Below are positions 33,301-41,608 of a stretch of 41,608 nucleotides of DNA, in pieces; positions within the stretch are counted from its first letter, which is position 1, and each line of letters opens with the position of its first letter. The stretch covers positions 1 through 41,608 of the forward strand of contig WYBA01000459.1 in assembly GCA_011526095.1 (NCBI GenBank), given 5' to 3'. The notes beneath the pieces were generated by a model. That model searched no databases. It had not been told where the DNA came from and worked only from the letters and a program-made list of their open reading frames with translations. The translations under genes were made by a program, and so were the position numbers. The stretch is from Myxococcales bacterium. GTDB lineage: Bacteria > Myxococcota_A > Polyangia > Haliangiales > Haliangiaceae.

Positions 33301-34091
33301 ACGCGCGCGAGCTCCTTGAGCACCGACACGGTCTTCGACTTCTGGTCCAGCGCCTGGAACGCCTGCGCCAGCAGCGCCAGCGTCTCGACGTCGCGCGGGT
33401 CCGCCTTGAAGCACGTCTGCAGCTTCTGGAGTGCGCGGCGCGGATCGTTGCGACGCAGGTACAGCACCGCGAGCTCGCGGTTGAGCGGGAGGTTGTCGGC
33501 CTTGTGGAACAGCAGGCGCTCGGCGACCTTGAGGAAGTCGTCGACGCGGCTCTGCTTGCGGAGCTGATCGCACGCAACGGTGAACTCGACCACCGCCTCG
33601 GCGTTCATGCCCTCCTTCGAGTACAGCTCGGCGAGCTTGATCCGCGTCGCGATGTTCTCGGGATCGAGGTCGACGAGCTGGCGGACCGTGGCGAGCGCCT
33701 CCTTGGTCTTGCCCTCGCGGTGGAAGTGCGCCGCGACCGACTCGAAGTGCTGCATCGCATCGGTCATCAGCCCGAGCTGGCGATAGAGCTCGGCCAGCTT
33801 GAGGTTCACCTCGACCAGGCGCGGATCGATCTTGAGGATCTGCTTGTAGACCGCGACCGCCTTGAGGAAGAACCCCTGGTCCTGGTAGAAGCGCGCGACC
33901 TTGAGGTAGGTCTCCGCGGCCTCCTGCTTGGAGCCCTTCTTCGCGTAGAGGTCGCCGACCTTGAGCCAGACGCGGACGTCCTGCGGATCCTCCTTCACGA
34001 CGCGGAGGTACTCCTTGATCGCCTTGTCGATCTGGCCCTTGTCGACGAACTTACGCGCAGCCTCCATGACCTTTTCTTTGTTGAAGGCCAC
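30393..34091 (-). CDS. Giant TPR protein with acidic low-complexity middle
   Basis: 1,232 aa from GTG 34091. Residues 1-290 hold about seven TPR repeats (IDKAIKEYLRVVKEDPQDVR, AAETYLKVARFYQDQGFFLK, LAELYRQLGLMTDAMQHFES). Further TPR units lie near 400-480, near 985-1015 (DMMVEAADLLRSLLARHPGH) and at 1110-1200 (THYDLGLAYKEMGLWDEAVK). The middle is rich in Ala, Asp, Tyr and Glu and likely disordered. There is no signal peptide. Such proteins act as cytoplasmic scaffolds; in myxobacteria they are often linked to motility or polarity, and pilQ lies in the same region. It has its own promoter upstream. Confidence 0.85.
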   Translation of the reverse strand: MAFNKEKVMEAARKFVDKGQIDKAIKEYLRVVKEDPQDVRVWLKVGDLYAKKGSKQEAAETYLKVARFYQDQGFFLKAVAVYKQILKIDPRLVEVNLKLAELYRQLGLMTDAMQHFESVAAHFHREGKTKEALATVRQLVDLDPENIATRIKLAELYSKEGMNAEAVVEFTVACDQLRKQSRVDDFLKVAERLLFHKADNLPLNRELAVLYLRRNDPRRALQKLQTCFKADPRDVETLALLAQAFQALDQKSKTVSVLKELARVFDENKQRDKAEEVHRKILQFVPNDPDALAYLGDKARAPSGDRFKAVSTPAPPPVPPPPVASGTGGMAARNARLNFTSEVAALAPPVEQRMTGSMPLVEAGDFALPEYEEPAEDFSAELDGPDFARGASSAGEEHADEIAKILTETDVYIKYGLHQKAIDHLRRVFALDPENLEARERLKDVLVSQGREHEAIVELMKLAEATAPGDPDRAEQYLREVVAIDGAHRAAFDLARRFKLDLSASGGARPTVRGSDAPDPRAGAVAPIDDDLDFDGIDFGDSSRRDVGVARADSFDGIDPAIFGSASAQGSPPGGAPRGPVPARPGGLSPQESTRQIAASEVEALAAMSSAPRALEFEDGVVELPPPVRPVWQQAHRSLDDVLDEQLDDSLGADIDEEVAAELSGVALVPEPPGELEVEDGQLEASPHALDLVTDIPDDGEELPFDADAARAFDAQLRGGAGSYGGQGGDSPPTFDPAAAAAFDADRPARAGAYPYKAPSAADLGAAPAESFDDELGLGHYEAEPAYDDPAADPAYDAPAYVHDATGGLHVGDPSQTVDIGAQAELAAAYDAGYAAEAELDAGHGFDTFEQHPDDDAIAAAELAAAAAYPSPAEAAAYSGATVDAAYDPGAYDLGASALDDGTAAAVYDAEVNAGHAAEELDERPASSLEDDLDEVDFYVSQDMMVEAADLLRSLLARHPGHPLVSAKLRDVEAQVGGYVAEGFARGPSVAEVDDGAIEEEAEAHEVAAEAEGQGPYDDDEDVVAAEGGTQNIDVDELEEIDAELEPSGIHELDEVLDDEAPAPAPAAKRKAAAKPAVMLERPVDEGDAETHYDLGLAYKEMGLWDEAVKAFEKVMANPTREVQCRLMIGLCKRDAGNLSEAVQSFKAALHARQCTDRERLSLTYEIGVTYEAMGDAREALYYFENVLKKDAGFLDVGDRVAALRGGGSTARRGPGEDSADLAIDSLLQDDL

Positions 34092-34125
34092 GGGTTGCTA
34101 GTACCTCCTCATGAGCTGAGCGTCA

Positions 34126-34188
34126 TCGCATATGTATGCGACACGGCTCGACTCTTTAAGGGTACGTGCCGCGGGTCGGACGGGTCAA
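34126..34188 (-). promoter_or_regulatory. Promoter and palindrome of the TPR gene
   Basis: On the minus strand TTGACC (34188-34183), an 18-base spacer and TACCCT (34164-34159) form a sigma-70-like promoter. Downstream of it lies the palindrome TCGCATA-TG-TATGCGA (34126-34141) in the 5' leader, followed by GGAGG. The leader palindrome may be an operator or mRNA stem. Confidence 0.55.
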
Positions 34189-34255
34189 GGTTTGGTTTTC
34201 ACCATTCCTTGAGAATTACAGGCGAGTCGGGTCGGTCCCGAGCCCGACGGGATCC

Positions 34256-34315
34256 GCCACCGGGCGGGGATCAACCGGGCGTCGCGCCACCGGGCGGGGA
34301 TCAGCCCGGCGTCGC
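34256..34315. repeat. 30-bp tandem duplication at the accC end
   Basis: Two adjacent units (34256-34285 and 34286-34315) identical at 28 of 30 bases, each containing the accC stop sequence. The true stop lies in the right-hand unit, so the duplication adds sequence after the gene without changing it. Confidence 0.75.
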
Positions 34316-35668
34316 CGGCGCGGCCCCCGCCGCGCGCTCGGCGAGCATGCGGGCCACGAACCCGGTGTCGAAGTCGCCTGCGGAGAACTCGGGGTGGGCG
34401 AGGATCCGCCGCAGAAACGGGATGTTGGTCCGGATGCCCTCGATCACGAGCTCGTCGAGGCAGCGCTGGGCCCGCGCCAGGGCGCGCTCGCGGGTGTCGT
34501 CGTGGACGATGATCTTCGCGATCAGCGAGTCGTAGTTGGGCGGGATCCGGTAGCCCTCGTAGATGTGGGTGTCCAGGCGCACGCCGAACCCACCCGGCAG
34601 GTGGAGCGCGGTGATCTTGCCCGGCCACGGCGCGAAGCTCTCGGGATCCTCGGCGTTGATCCGCATCTCGATCGCGTGGCCGCGCGGCTTGATCGGCGCG
34701 GTGAACGACAGCTGCTCGCCCATCGCGATCCGCAGCTGCTCGCGGACGATGTCCACGCCGGTGACCAGCTCGGTCACCGGGTGCTCGACCTGCAGCCGCG
34801 TGTTCATCTCCATGAAGTAGAAGCGGCCGTGCTGGTCGAGCAGGAACTCGAGCGTGCCGACGTTGTGGTAGCCGATCGCCGAGATCGCGGCGACCGCGGC
34901 CTTGAACAGCTCGGCCCGCGTCGCCTCGGGCAGCGCGACCGACGGGGCCTCCTCGATCACCTTCTGGTGACGGCGCTGGATCGAGCACTCGCGCTCGCCG
35001 AGGTGGGCGTAGTTGCCGTGCTTGTCCGCGGCGACCTGGATCTCGATGTGGCGCGGCCGCTCGCAGTACCGCTCCATGTACATGTCGGGGTTGCCGAACG
35101 CGGCGAGCGCCTCGCTCGAGCCCGTCTTCCAGTCGTTCACGAGGCGCTTGCGGTCGAAGATGATCTTCATGCCGCGACCGCCGCCGCCAGCGGCCGCCTT
35201 GAGGATCACCGGCAGGCCGATGCGCTCGGCGTGGGTCTCGAGCTCGTCCTCGGTGGTGATCGTGCCGGTGCCGGGGAGGATCGGCACGCCGGCCGCGGTC
35301 ATCGCGGCGCGCGCGCGGATCTTGTCGCCCATCAGCCGCATCGCCTCGGGCGGCGGGCCGATCCACGTCAGGTGGCACTTGAGGCACACCTCGGCGAACT
35401 CGGCGTCCTCGGCGAGGAACCCGTAGCCCGGGTGCACCGCGTCGGCGCCGGTGACCTCGGCCGCGCTGATGATCGACGGGATGTTGAGGTAGCTCTGCCG
35501 CCCCGGCGGCGGCCCGATGCACACCGCCTGATCGGCGAACTTCACGTGCAGCGCGTCGGCGTCCGCGGTCGAGTAGACCGCGACCGACTTGATGCCCATC
35601 TCGCGGCACGCGCGGATCACCCGCAGCGCGATCTCCCCGCGGTTCGCGACCAGGACCTTCTTGATCAT
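34301..35668 (-). CDS. accC: Acetyl-CoA carboxylase, biotin carboxylase subunit
   Basis: 455 aa, the usual length for AccC. ATP-dependent carboxylation of the biotin on BCCP, first step of malonyl-CoA and fatty-acid synthesis. N-terminal domain MIKKVLVANRGEIALRVIRA. ATP-grasp glycine loop LKAAAGGGGRGM (about 158-170). ERYCERPRHIEIQV, ECSIQRRHQKVIEEAP, EMNTRLQVEHPVTE (catalytic Glu/Arg region) and MRINAEDP are all present. It lies 34 bases after accB on the same strand. Confidence 0.97.
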   Translation of the reverse strand: MIKKVLVANRGEIALRVIRACREMGIKSVAVYSTADADALHVKFADQAVCIGPPPGRQSYLNIPSIISAAEVTGADAVHPGYGFLAEDAEFAEVCLKCHLTWIGPPPEAMRLMGDKIRARAAMTAAGVPILPGTGTITTEDELETHAERIGLPVILKAAAGGGGRGMKIIFDRKRLVNDWKTGSSEALAAFGNPDMYMERYCERPRHIEIQVAADKHGNYAHLGERECSIQRRHQKVIEEAPSVALPEATRAELFKAAVAAISAIGYHNVGTLEFLLDQHGRFYFMEMNTRLQVEHPVTELVTGVDIVREQLRIAMGEQLSFTAPIKPRGHAIEMRINAEDPESFAPWPGKITALHLPGGFGVRLDTHIYEGYRIPPNYDSLIAKIIVHDDTRERALARAQRCLDELVIEGIRTNIPFLRRILAHPEFSAGDFDTGFVARMLAERAAGAAPATPG

Positions 35669-35702
35669 GACGTGTACCGGAACCGTCCCGTGGCGGTGCG
35701 AA

Positions 35703-36248
<546 letters not shown>

Positions 36249-36701
36249 GGCGGGCCGAACCTTCCACGATCGCCAGGGCGGCGTCCAGCCCGAGCGAGTA
36301 ACTTCGTGCGCCGAAACCCGCGATCTGTCCGACGCAGCGCGCCGCGATGACCGAGTGGTGACGGAACGCCTCGCGCGCGTGGATGTTGCTGAGGTGGACC
36401 TCGATCGTCGGTAGCGCGACCGCCTCGATCGCGTCACGGAGCGCGTAGCTGGTGTGCGTCAACGCGCCCGCGTTGATCACGATCGCGTCGACGCGATCCT
36501 GCGCGCCCTGGATCGCGTCGACCAGCACGCCCTCGTGGTTCGACTGCAGCGTCTCGACCTCGGCGCCGCGCGCGGCCCCGCGGGCCTTCAGCTCGGCGTC
36601 GATCTCGGCCAGCGTCGTCGTGCCGTAGATGTGCGGCTCGCGCCGCCCGAGGAGGTTGAGGTTGGGGCCGTGGATCACCAGGATCCGGATCGGCCGGGCG
36701 G

Positions 36702-37058
36702 TCACAGCTGCTCGGTCAGCTTCGGCGCGGCGAGCCGCATCAGGAACCGCGCCTTGCCGAAGTTGCCCTCGGGCGCGAGCGCGACCGCGAGGAAGTAACG
36801 GCTGTCGAGCATGCGGATCACCAGCAGCAGCCGCTCGGCCTTGACGGACAGCTCCTCGCAGGTCCCGACCTGGAGGGCGTCCGCCGCCTTGCGCACCTGG
36901 CCGAGGATGAAGCTGAACTCCATCCCGATCGTGCTGATGTCGAGCCGCTCGGCCTGCCGCATGTACGCCTCGACGGGGATGCCGTCGAGGCCCATGACGA
37001 CGCCGCCGATCCCGCCATCGACGTGATCGACCACCTTCTTGAGGATCTCAGTGAACAA
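36702..37058 (-). CDS. Roadblock/LC7-domain protein
   Basis: 118 aa from TTG 37058 with AGGTGG upstream. A single roadblock/LC7 fold: KKVVDHVDGGIGGVVMGLDG, IPVEAYMRQAE, EFSFILGQVRKAADAL, then ERLLLVIRMLDSRYFLAVAL and KARFLMRLAAPKL. Bacterial roadblock proteins such as MglB regulate small Ras-like GTPases in polarity and motility. No GTPase gene is visible in the window. Its place between pilQ/aroKB and aroQ/accBC is part of the conserved cluster. Confidence 0.85.
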   Translation of the reverse strand: MFTEILKKVVDHVDGGIGGVVMGLDGIPVEAYMRQAERLDISTIGMEFSFILGQVRKAADALQVGTCEELSVKAERLLLVIRMLDSRYFLAVALAPEGNFGKARFLMRLAAPKLTEQL

Positions 37059-37088
37059 GGGCCACCTTGGGTTGGACGAGCGTTTATA

Positions 37089-37799
37089 TCACTCGGACGG
37101 GGGCACCGCGGGACACAGCAGGCCGGTCGGCGCCTGACAGCAGTCGACGTAGCCGTCCTGCAGCGGGTTGCACGCGCCGCCGGTGCGCGGCGTGAAGCTG
37201 TTGGGCAGCGCCGCGCACTGGCCGTTGTCGACGAGCAGGCAGCCGTTGCACACCTCGACCGGGTAGCGGTAGGTCTGGCTCTCGAACCCCGAGCCACCCA
37301 TCTCGCCATAGATGCGGATGTTGGCGAGGACGACGGTGCTGTCGCCCGCGGCGAGCCCCATCCGGTCGAACAGCTGGCGCGGGATGATCTCGAACCCCAG
37401 CGACACGGTCCCGCCGGCGCCGACGACGGCCGCGAGCGGCACGTCGAAGCGGGTGAGCCCCTCGTCCCGGAGCTCGGCCTCCTCGCTGTCCGAGAACAGG
37501 TCCGGATCGCCGAACGACAGATCGACGAGCGCGCCCTCGATGAACGCCAGGCGACGCGTCTCGTCGGCCTCGGTCTGCGCTTCCGAGAAGTTACGGATCA
37601 CCGGCGTGAGCAGGTACCCCTGGTCGGAGCTGGTGTCGATGATCCCCGACGGGAAGAACGCCGACTCCACGCTCGACGGGATCGTGCAGTCCGAGTTCGG
37701 GGCGTTGTTCTGGATGATGATGACCTCGCGATCGCCGTCGCCGACGCACGCGGCGACCGGCAGGGCGAGCAAGGGAACGAGCACACGGAGCTGCGTCAT
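37089..37799 (-). CDS. Putative lipoprotein with C-terminal cysteines
   Basis: 236 aa from ATG 37799 with GGAGGA upstream. Signal peptide MTQLRVLVPLLALPVAAC with lipobox VAAC. The mature part has a beta-rich middle (GLTRFDVPLAAVVGAGGTV) and a Cys-rich end (VEVCNGCLLVDNGQCA, GACNPLQDGYVDCCQA) that probably forms disulfides. No family recognised. Its place between pilQ-aroKB and the roadblock gene hints at a pilus or envelope role, but that is only context. Confidence 0.75.
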   Translation of the reverse strand: MTQLRVLVPLLALPVAACVGDGDREVIIIQNNAPNSDCTIPSSVESAFFPSGIIDTSSDQGYLLTPVIRNFSEAQTEADETRRLAFIEGALVDLSFGDPDLFSDSEEAELRDEGLTRFDVPLAAVVGAGGTVSLGFEIIPRQLFDRMGLAAGDSTVVLANIRIYGEMGGSGFESQTYRYPVEVCNGCLLVDNGQCAALPNSFTPRTGGACNPLQDGYVDCCQAPTGLLCPAVPPSE

Positions 37800-37821
37800 G
37801 GCGTCCTCCACCGAAAGGGTA

Positions 37822-39453
37822 TCAAAGCGGTTCCGCCGATCGCAAAATTCTGCGCAGCTCGGCCACCTCGACGTCGACCACCGCACATCGGCCGACGTCG
37901 CGCACCGCGACGAAGCCGAGGCGCGTGCCGGCGCGCTTCTTGTCCACGGCGATCGCGGCGAGCACGTCGTCGCGCAGCCACGGGTCGACCGCCGCGTCGA
38001 GCCCGGTCGCGGTCAGCGCCGCGGCCACCCGGCCCTCCATCGTCGGCTCGCACAGCCCGAGCGCCGCCGACACCCGGGCCGCGGCGACCAGGCCGAGCGC
38101 GACGCACTCGCCGTGTAGCCGCGACCACCCGGCCGCGCTCTCGATCGCGTGGCCGACGGTGTGCCCGAGGTTGAGCAGCGCGCGCTCGCCCCGGGTCTCG
38201 CGCTCGTCGCGCCCGACGATCCACGCCTTGTACGCGGCGGCGCGGCGGATCACCGCGCCGAGCACGCCCGGATCCGCCGGCGCGTCGCCGCGGCCCCACG
38301 CCGCGAGCGCCTCGACCGCGGTCCACGTGCCCTCGCCGTCGAGCAGCGCGTACTTCCACAGCTCGCCGAACGCGGCCCGGCGCTCGCGCGCCGGCAGCGT
38401 GTCGAGCCACGGCAGGTGGGCCAGCACCGCGCGCGGCTGCCAGAACGCGCCGATCAGGTTCTTGGCCACGCCGAGGTCGACGCCGGTCTTGCCGCCGATC
38501 GCCGAGTCGGTCATCGCGACCAGCGTCGTCGGGAGCTGGATCACCGGGACGCCGCGGAACAGGCTGGCCGCGACGTAGCCGGCGAGATCGCCGACGACGC
38601 CGCCGCCGAGCGCGACGACGGCGCTGCGGCGATCGAGGCCGGCGTCGACGAGGGCGTGGCAGACGCGCTCGAACGTGGCGAGCGTCTTGGAGGCCTCGCC
38701 GGCGGGGATCGCGACGAGCGTGGCGTCGAGGCCGGCGCCGCGCAGCGCCGCCAGCGTCGCGTCACCCCACAGCGGCGCGACGTGGCTGTCGGTGACGACG
38801 GCGACGCGGGTCGTCCCCGGCGGCAGGTGGCGCGCGACAGCGGCGCCGTCGAGCGGACCGTCGTCGACGACGACCGGGTAGGTGCGCTCGCCGAGCGCGA
38901 GCAGGCAGGCGCCGGCGCGCGCGGCGCCGAGCCGCTCGGCGGCCGCGACGACCGCGAGCACGCGCGCCGCGACCTCGTGCGCGTCGGCGTCGTCGGTGGC
39001 GACGCCGGCGTGGGCGCGGCGGTACGCCGGGGCGCGCCGCGCCATCAGCTCGCGCACCGCGTCGTCGTCGCGCTCGAGCAGCGGCCGGCGCGGGCCTTTG
39101 GCGGCGCGGGCGCGCGTCGTCGCGACGTCCGCGGTCAGCGCGACGACCACGCCGGCAGCGCGCATCCGCTCGAGGTTGTCGCCCCACGTCGCCGCGCCGC
39201 CGCCGGTCGCGACGACGACCCGCGGGTCCCGCGCGGCGTCGTCGATCACCTGCGCGAGCGCGGCTGCCTCGGCGACGCGGAACGCCGCCTCGTCGCGGAC
39301 GACGAGCTCGGGCACCGGCGCGCGCTCCCGCGCCTCGATCACGTCGTCGAGATCGACGAACCGCCGGCCCGACGCGTCCGCGACGCGTCGACCGACGGTC
39401 GACTTGCCCGTGGCCATGAAGCCGATCAGGAACAGCGGCGCGGGCGCGGTCAT
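37822..39453 (-). CDS. aroKB: Fused shikimate kinase / 3-dehydroquinate synthase
   Basis: 543 aa. Residues 1-170 are shikimate kinase: Walker A GFMATGKSTVGRR, VDLDDVIEAR (shikimate Asp), VVVATGGGAATW and the lid ARAAKGPRRPLL. From about residue 190 it is 3-dehydroquinate synthase: VVTDSHVAPL, IPAGEASKTLATFERV, ALGGGVVGDLAGYVAASLF, LPTTLVAMTDSAIGGKTGVD (NAD/metal site), GELWKYALLDG, LNLGHTVGHAIE and HGECVALGL. It catalyses two separate steps of chorismate synthesis (steps 2 and 5) in one chain. The two enzymes are encoded by separate genes in many bacteria; fusions are known. Confidence 0.95.
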   Translation of the reverse strand: MTAPAPLFLIGFMATGKSTVGRRVADASGRRFVDLDDVIEARERAPVPELVVRDEAAFRVAEAAALAQVIDDAARDPRVVVATGGGAATWGDNLERMRAAGVVVALTADVATTRARAAKGPRRPLLERDDDAVRELMARRAPAYRRAHAGVATDDADAHEVAARVLAVVAAAERLGAARAGACLLALGERTYPVVVDDGPLDGAAVARHLPPGTTRVAVVTDSHVAPLWGDATLAALRGAGLDATLVAIPAGEASKTLATFERVCHALVDAGLDRRSAVVALGGGVVGDLAGYVAASLFRGVPVIQLPTTLVAMTDSAIGGKTGVDLGVAKNLIGAFWQPRAVLAHLPWLDTLPARERRAAFGELWKYALLDGEGTWTAVEALAAWGRGDAPADPGVLGAVIRRAAAYKAWIVGRDERETRGERALLNLGHTVGHAIESAAGWSRLHGECVALGLVAAARVSAALGLCEPTMEGRVAAALTATGLDAAVDPWLRDDVLAAIAVDKKRAGTRLGFVAVRDVGRCAVVDVEVAELRRILRSAEPL

Positions 39454-39493
39454 GGGGGCGGATCGTGGCCGATCGCGGCCGCGAGAGGGGCCT

Positions 39494-41608
39494 TCACTCG
39501 CAGCGCAGGAACGCCTTGTTCGTGATCTTCGGCGTGATGAAGATCAGCAGCTCGGTGCGGTCGTCGTTCTCCGCGCGGTTCTTGAACAGCCAGCCGATCA
39601 CCGGCAGGTCGCCGAAGAACGGCACCTTGCTGTAGGACAGACCGGTGTTGCGCGTCGTGATCCCGCCCATGACCGTGGTCTCGCCGTCGGCGACGAGGAT
39701 CCGGGTCTTGGCCTCCTTGCGCAGGATCGTGGGGTCACCGCGCGCGCCGGTGTTCACGAAGTCGGGCTCGTTCTTGGTGACCTCGACGTTCATCGCGATC
39801 GAGCAGTCGCGCTGCGACACGTAGGGCGTGACCTTGAGCAGCAGGTTCGCGTCCTGGAACTGCGTCTGGGTGCCCTGGGCCGACACGACCGAGATCGGGA
39901 TCGACACGCCCTGGCTGATCTCGGCCTCGGTGTTGTTGAGCACGGTGATCTTCGGCGACGAGATGATGCGGACCGAGCCCGCGTCCTCGAGCGCCGACAG
40001 CCGGAGCGCGAGGTTGAAGTTGCCGCCGACCGAGCCGAGCGACAGGCCGATCGCGCCACCTGACCCGGTGCCGACGGCGGCGGGCAGGTTGACCGCGAAG
40101 TCCGACGGGGCCGCGACGCCGCCGGTCGGCGTCTGGCGATCCTCGGCGCCGCCGGCGACGCCGATGCTGTTGGGGAAGATCAGCCCGGTGGCGTTGCCGC
40201 CCTCCTGGCTGGCCGAGGCGCGACCGCCCCACTGGATGCCGATCTCGCGCTGGTAGGTCGAGCGCGCCTCGACGATGCGCGCCTCGATCATGATCTGCGG
40301 CGTCTGGGTGTCGAGCCGCGCCGCGAGGTCGATGATGCGGCGGCGGTGGGCGCGGATGTCGTTGACGATGAGCGAGTTGGTGCGCTCGTCGACCTCGATC
40401 TTGCCCTTGGGCGACAGCAGCGCCTCGAGCTTGGGCTGCGCGTCCTTGGCGCTGGCGTAGTTGAGCGTGAACACCTCCGCCTCGGGCGCCTCGGACTGGA
40501 CGGCCGCGCGGATCCGCTCGGCCTCGGCCTGGTCCTCGGCGTCGAGCTGCTTGCGGGGCGCGACGCGGTAGAGCGTGCCCTCCTTGCGGTACCACAGGCC
40601 CTTCGACGACAGGATCACCTCGAGCGCCTGGTCCCACGGCACCTTCTTGAGCCGCACCGTCACCGTCGCCTTGATGTCGTCGGGGACGATGATCGAGACG
40701 CGGCCGATGTTGGCGAGGAACCGCAGCAGGTTGTGGATGTCGGCGTTGTTGACGTCGAGATCGATCGTCGGGCCGCGGTAGGTCTTGCGCTTGCTCGACA
40801 CCTGCGCGACCGACTTCTGGGTCACCGGCTGCGACGCGGTGCCGTAGCTGCCGACGACCGGCGCCGGGATGTTCTGCGGCTGCTTGGACTTCTTGGCCTT
40901 GGTGCCCGCCTGCGCGACCGCGGGGGCCGCGAACGTCCAGCGCAGGTCGTTGCCGACCCGCTCGAGCCGCGGCGACGCCCCGTCCGCGCCCGCGGCGAGC
41001 TCGACGACGACGCGGATCTGGTCGGCGCGCTTGGGGTCGCGGAACGACGACACCGAGCGCACCGCGCCCTCGAACCGGGTGGTGTCGAGCTTGCGCTGCA
41101 GCTTGTCCGGCAGCGACGCGCCCGCGATCACCAGCTCGGCGCGGTCGGCGCTGGCGTGGACCATCTCGGCATCGGCGTGGCCGGACAGCTCGATCACGAC
41201 GCGCGCGGCGTCGCCGTCCTGCTGGAACGCGACGTCGCGGACGGTCGGCGTGACCGGCGCGGCCTTGGTCTTCTTCGCGGCGCGCGCGGGCGGCGCGTCC
41301 TCGGGGATGGCCGGCGCGGGCTCGACCTTGCGCTTCGCCGGCGCCGCGGCCTTCGCCGGCGCCTCGGCCTTCGCCGGCTCCGCCTTGGCGGTCCGCGCCG
41401 CCTTCGCCGCGCGCTCGGCGTCGTCGGCGTCCTTGCGCGCCGCGTCCGCCGTCTTGCGCGCGGCCTCGGCGTCGCGCCGCGCGTCCTCGAAGCGCTGGCG
41501 CACCACGTGGACGTCGGCGTGGTTCACGAGGCAATGCCCGCGGAGCCGGACGTCGCCGACGCGGTCGGCGAAGGCGTGGCTGTCGAGGAAGTGCCGGTCG
41601 GCCTCCTC
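39494..41608 (-). CDS. pilQ: Type IV pilus secretin PilQ, N-terminus outside the window
   Basis: The frame is open to the window edge, so the 5' end is missing; a GTG at 41527 lies within it. In order: an Ala/Lys/Glu-rich helical region, AMIN-type beta domain (VRDVAFQQDGDAARVVIELS), a second one (VRSVSSFRDPKRADQIRVVV), STN (TIDLDVNNADIHNLLRFLA), a secretin N-domain (AEVFTLNYASAKDAQPKLEA), then the secretin core VRIISSPKITVLNNTEAEIS and VADGETTVMGGITTRN ending PVIGWLFKNRAENDDRTELL. It forms the outer-membrane ring for pilus extrusion. First gene seen of the operon that runs to accC. Confidence 0.95.
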   Translation of the reverse strand, partial: EEADRHFLDSHAFADRVGDVRLRGHCLVNHADVHVVRQRFEDARRDAEAARKTADAARKDADDAERAAKAARTAKAEPAKAEAPAKAAAPAKRKVEPAPAIPEDAPPARAAKKTKAAPVTPTVRDVAFQQDGDAARVVIELSGHADAEMVHASADRAELVIAGASLPDKLQRKLDTTRFEGAVRSVSSFRDPKRADQIRVVVELAAGADGASPRLERVGNDLRWTFAAPAVAQAGTKAKKSKQPQNIPAPVVGSYGTASQPVTQKSVAQVSSKRKTYRGPTIDLDVNNADIHNLLRFLANIGRVSIIVPDDIKATVTVRLKKVPWDQALEVILSSKGLWYRKEGTLYRVAPRKQLDAEDQAEAERIRAAVQSEAPEAEVFTLNYASAKDAQPKLEALLSPKGKIEVDERTNSLIVNDIRAHRRRIIDLAARLDTQTPQIMIEARIVEARSTYQREIGIQWGGRASASQEGGNATGLIFPNSIGVAGGAEDRQTPTGGVAAPSDFAVNLPAAVGTGSGGAIGLSLGSVGGNFNLALRLSALEDAGSVRIISSPKITVLNNTEAEISQGVSIPISVVSAQGTQTQFQDANLLLKVTPYVSQRDCSIAMNVEVTKNEPDFVNTGARGDPTILRKEAKTRILVADGETTVMGGITTRNTGLSYSKVPFFGDLPVIGWLFKNRAENDDRTELLIFITPKITNKAFLRCE

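Noticed and set aside
30639..34535. 1,298-aa open frame on the plus strand
   Set aside because: Antisense to the TPR gene; composition is Arg/Leu/Val repeats typical of a shadow frame in GC-rich DNA, and the minus strand has clear TPR motifs.
38149..39525. 458-aa open frame on the plus strand
   Set aside because: Antisense to the aroK-aroB fusion.

Overview
The window joins two kinds of DNA. From about 25.5 kb to the right end the sequence is very GC-rich and reads as core chromosome of a deltaproteobacterium-like organism, most likely a member of the Myxococcota. Supporting signs are the gene order pilQ - aroK/aroB fusion - lipoprotein - roadblock/LC7 - aroQ - accB - accC, lipoproteins with long Asp/Ala/Pro/Thr linkers, a 1,232-residue TPR protein, and a PAS-LuxR regulator. 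From 1 to about 25.5 kb the base composition is visibly more mixed and the genes are those of a mobile element carrying defence cargo. The boundary falls at the 5' half of a tRNA-Gly(CCC) gene at 25483-25524, whose 3' half is missing. No integrase is visible, so the other end of the element probably lies left of base 1.

Region 1 (1-4.2 kb): the C-terminal part of a plasmid/phage primase-like protein, a coupled pair of small genes (one a zinc ribbon), a coiled-coil protein, two exported or lipid-anchored proteins, and an XRE repressor with an AT-hook-like tail.

Region 2 (4.2-9.7 kb, minus strand): one long operon: 95-aa protein, DUF6744-like protein, MoxR AAA+ ATPase, VWA protein, two micro-ORFs for short hydrophobic peptides, Rad52-like annealing protein, and a Cas4/RecB-like Fe-S nuclease. 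It ends in a rho-independent terminator. Nearly every gap longer than a few bases holds a strong hairpin.

Region 3 (9.9-23.1 kb): divergent from region 2 across an 18-bp perfect palindrome. A tightly coupled plus-strand operon encodes a MutY/MIG-type DNA glycosylase, a 70-aa protein, a 1,035-aa protein of unknown function, a 2,239-aa DEAD/DEAH helicase with DUF1998-type C-terminus, and a second Fe-S PD-(D/E)XK nuclease. A convergent 5-methylcytosine methyltransferase follows. This is best read as a Druantia-like defence locus (methyltransferase, large accessory protein and giant DruE-type helicase). The added glycosylase could repair T:G mismatches left when the methylated cytosines deaminate.

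Region 4 (23.3-25.4 kb): a ribbon-helix-helix regulator coupled to a small zinc-finger protein, sharing an operator region with the methyltransferase. Then come a serine/threonine kinase and an RNase H/RuvC-fold-like protein in a two-gene operon next to the split tRNA.

Region 5 (25.5-41.6 kb): core genes. These are a propeller-like lipoprotein, a lamin-tail-domain lipoprotein, an uncharacterised 406-aa protein, a PAS-LuxR regulator, a YkgJ-type Cys-cluster protein, the giant TPR protein, and the minus-strand pilQ-to-accC operon linking type IV pilus secretin, shikimate pathway and fatty-acid synthesis. No rRNA, CRISPR array or insertion sequence was seen.
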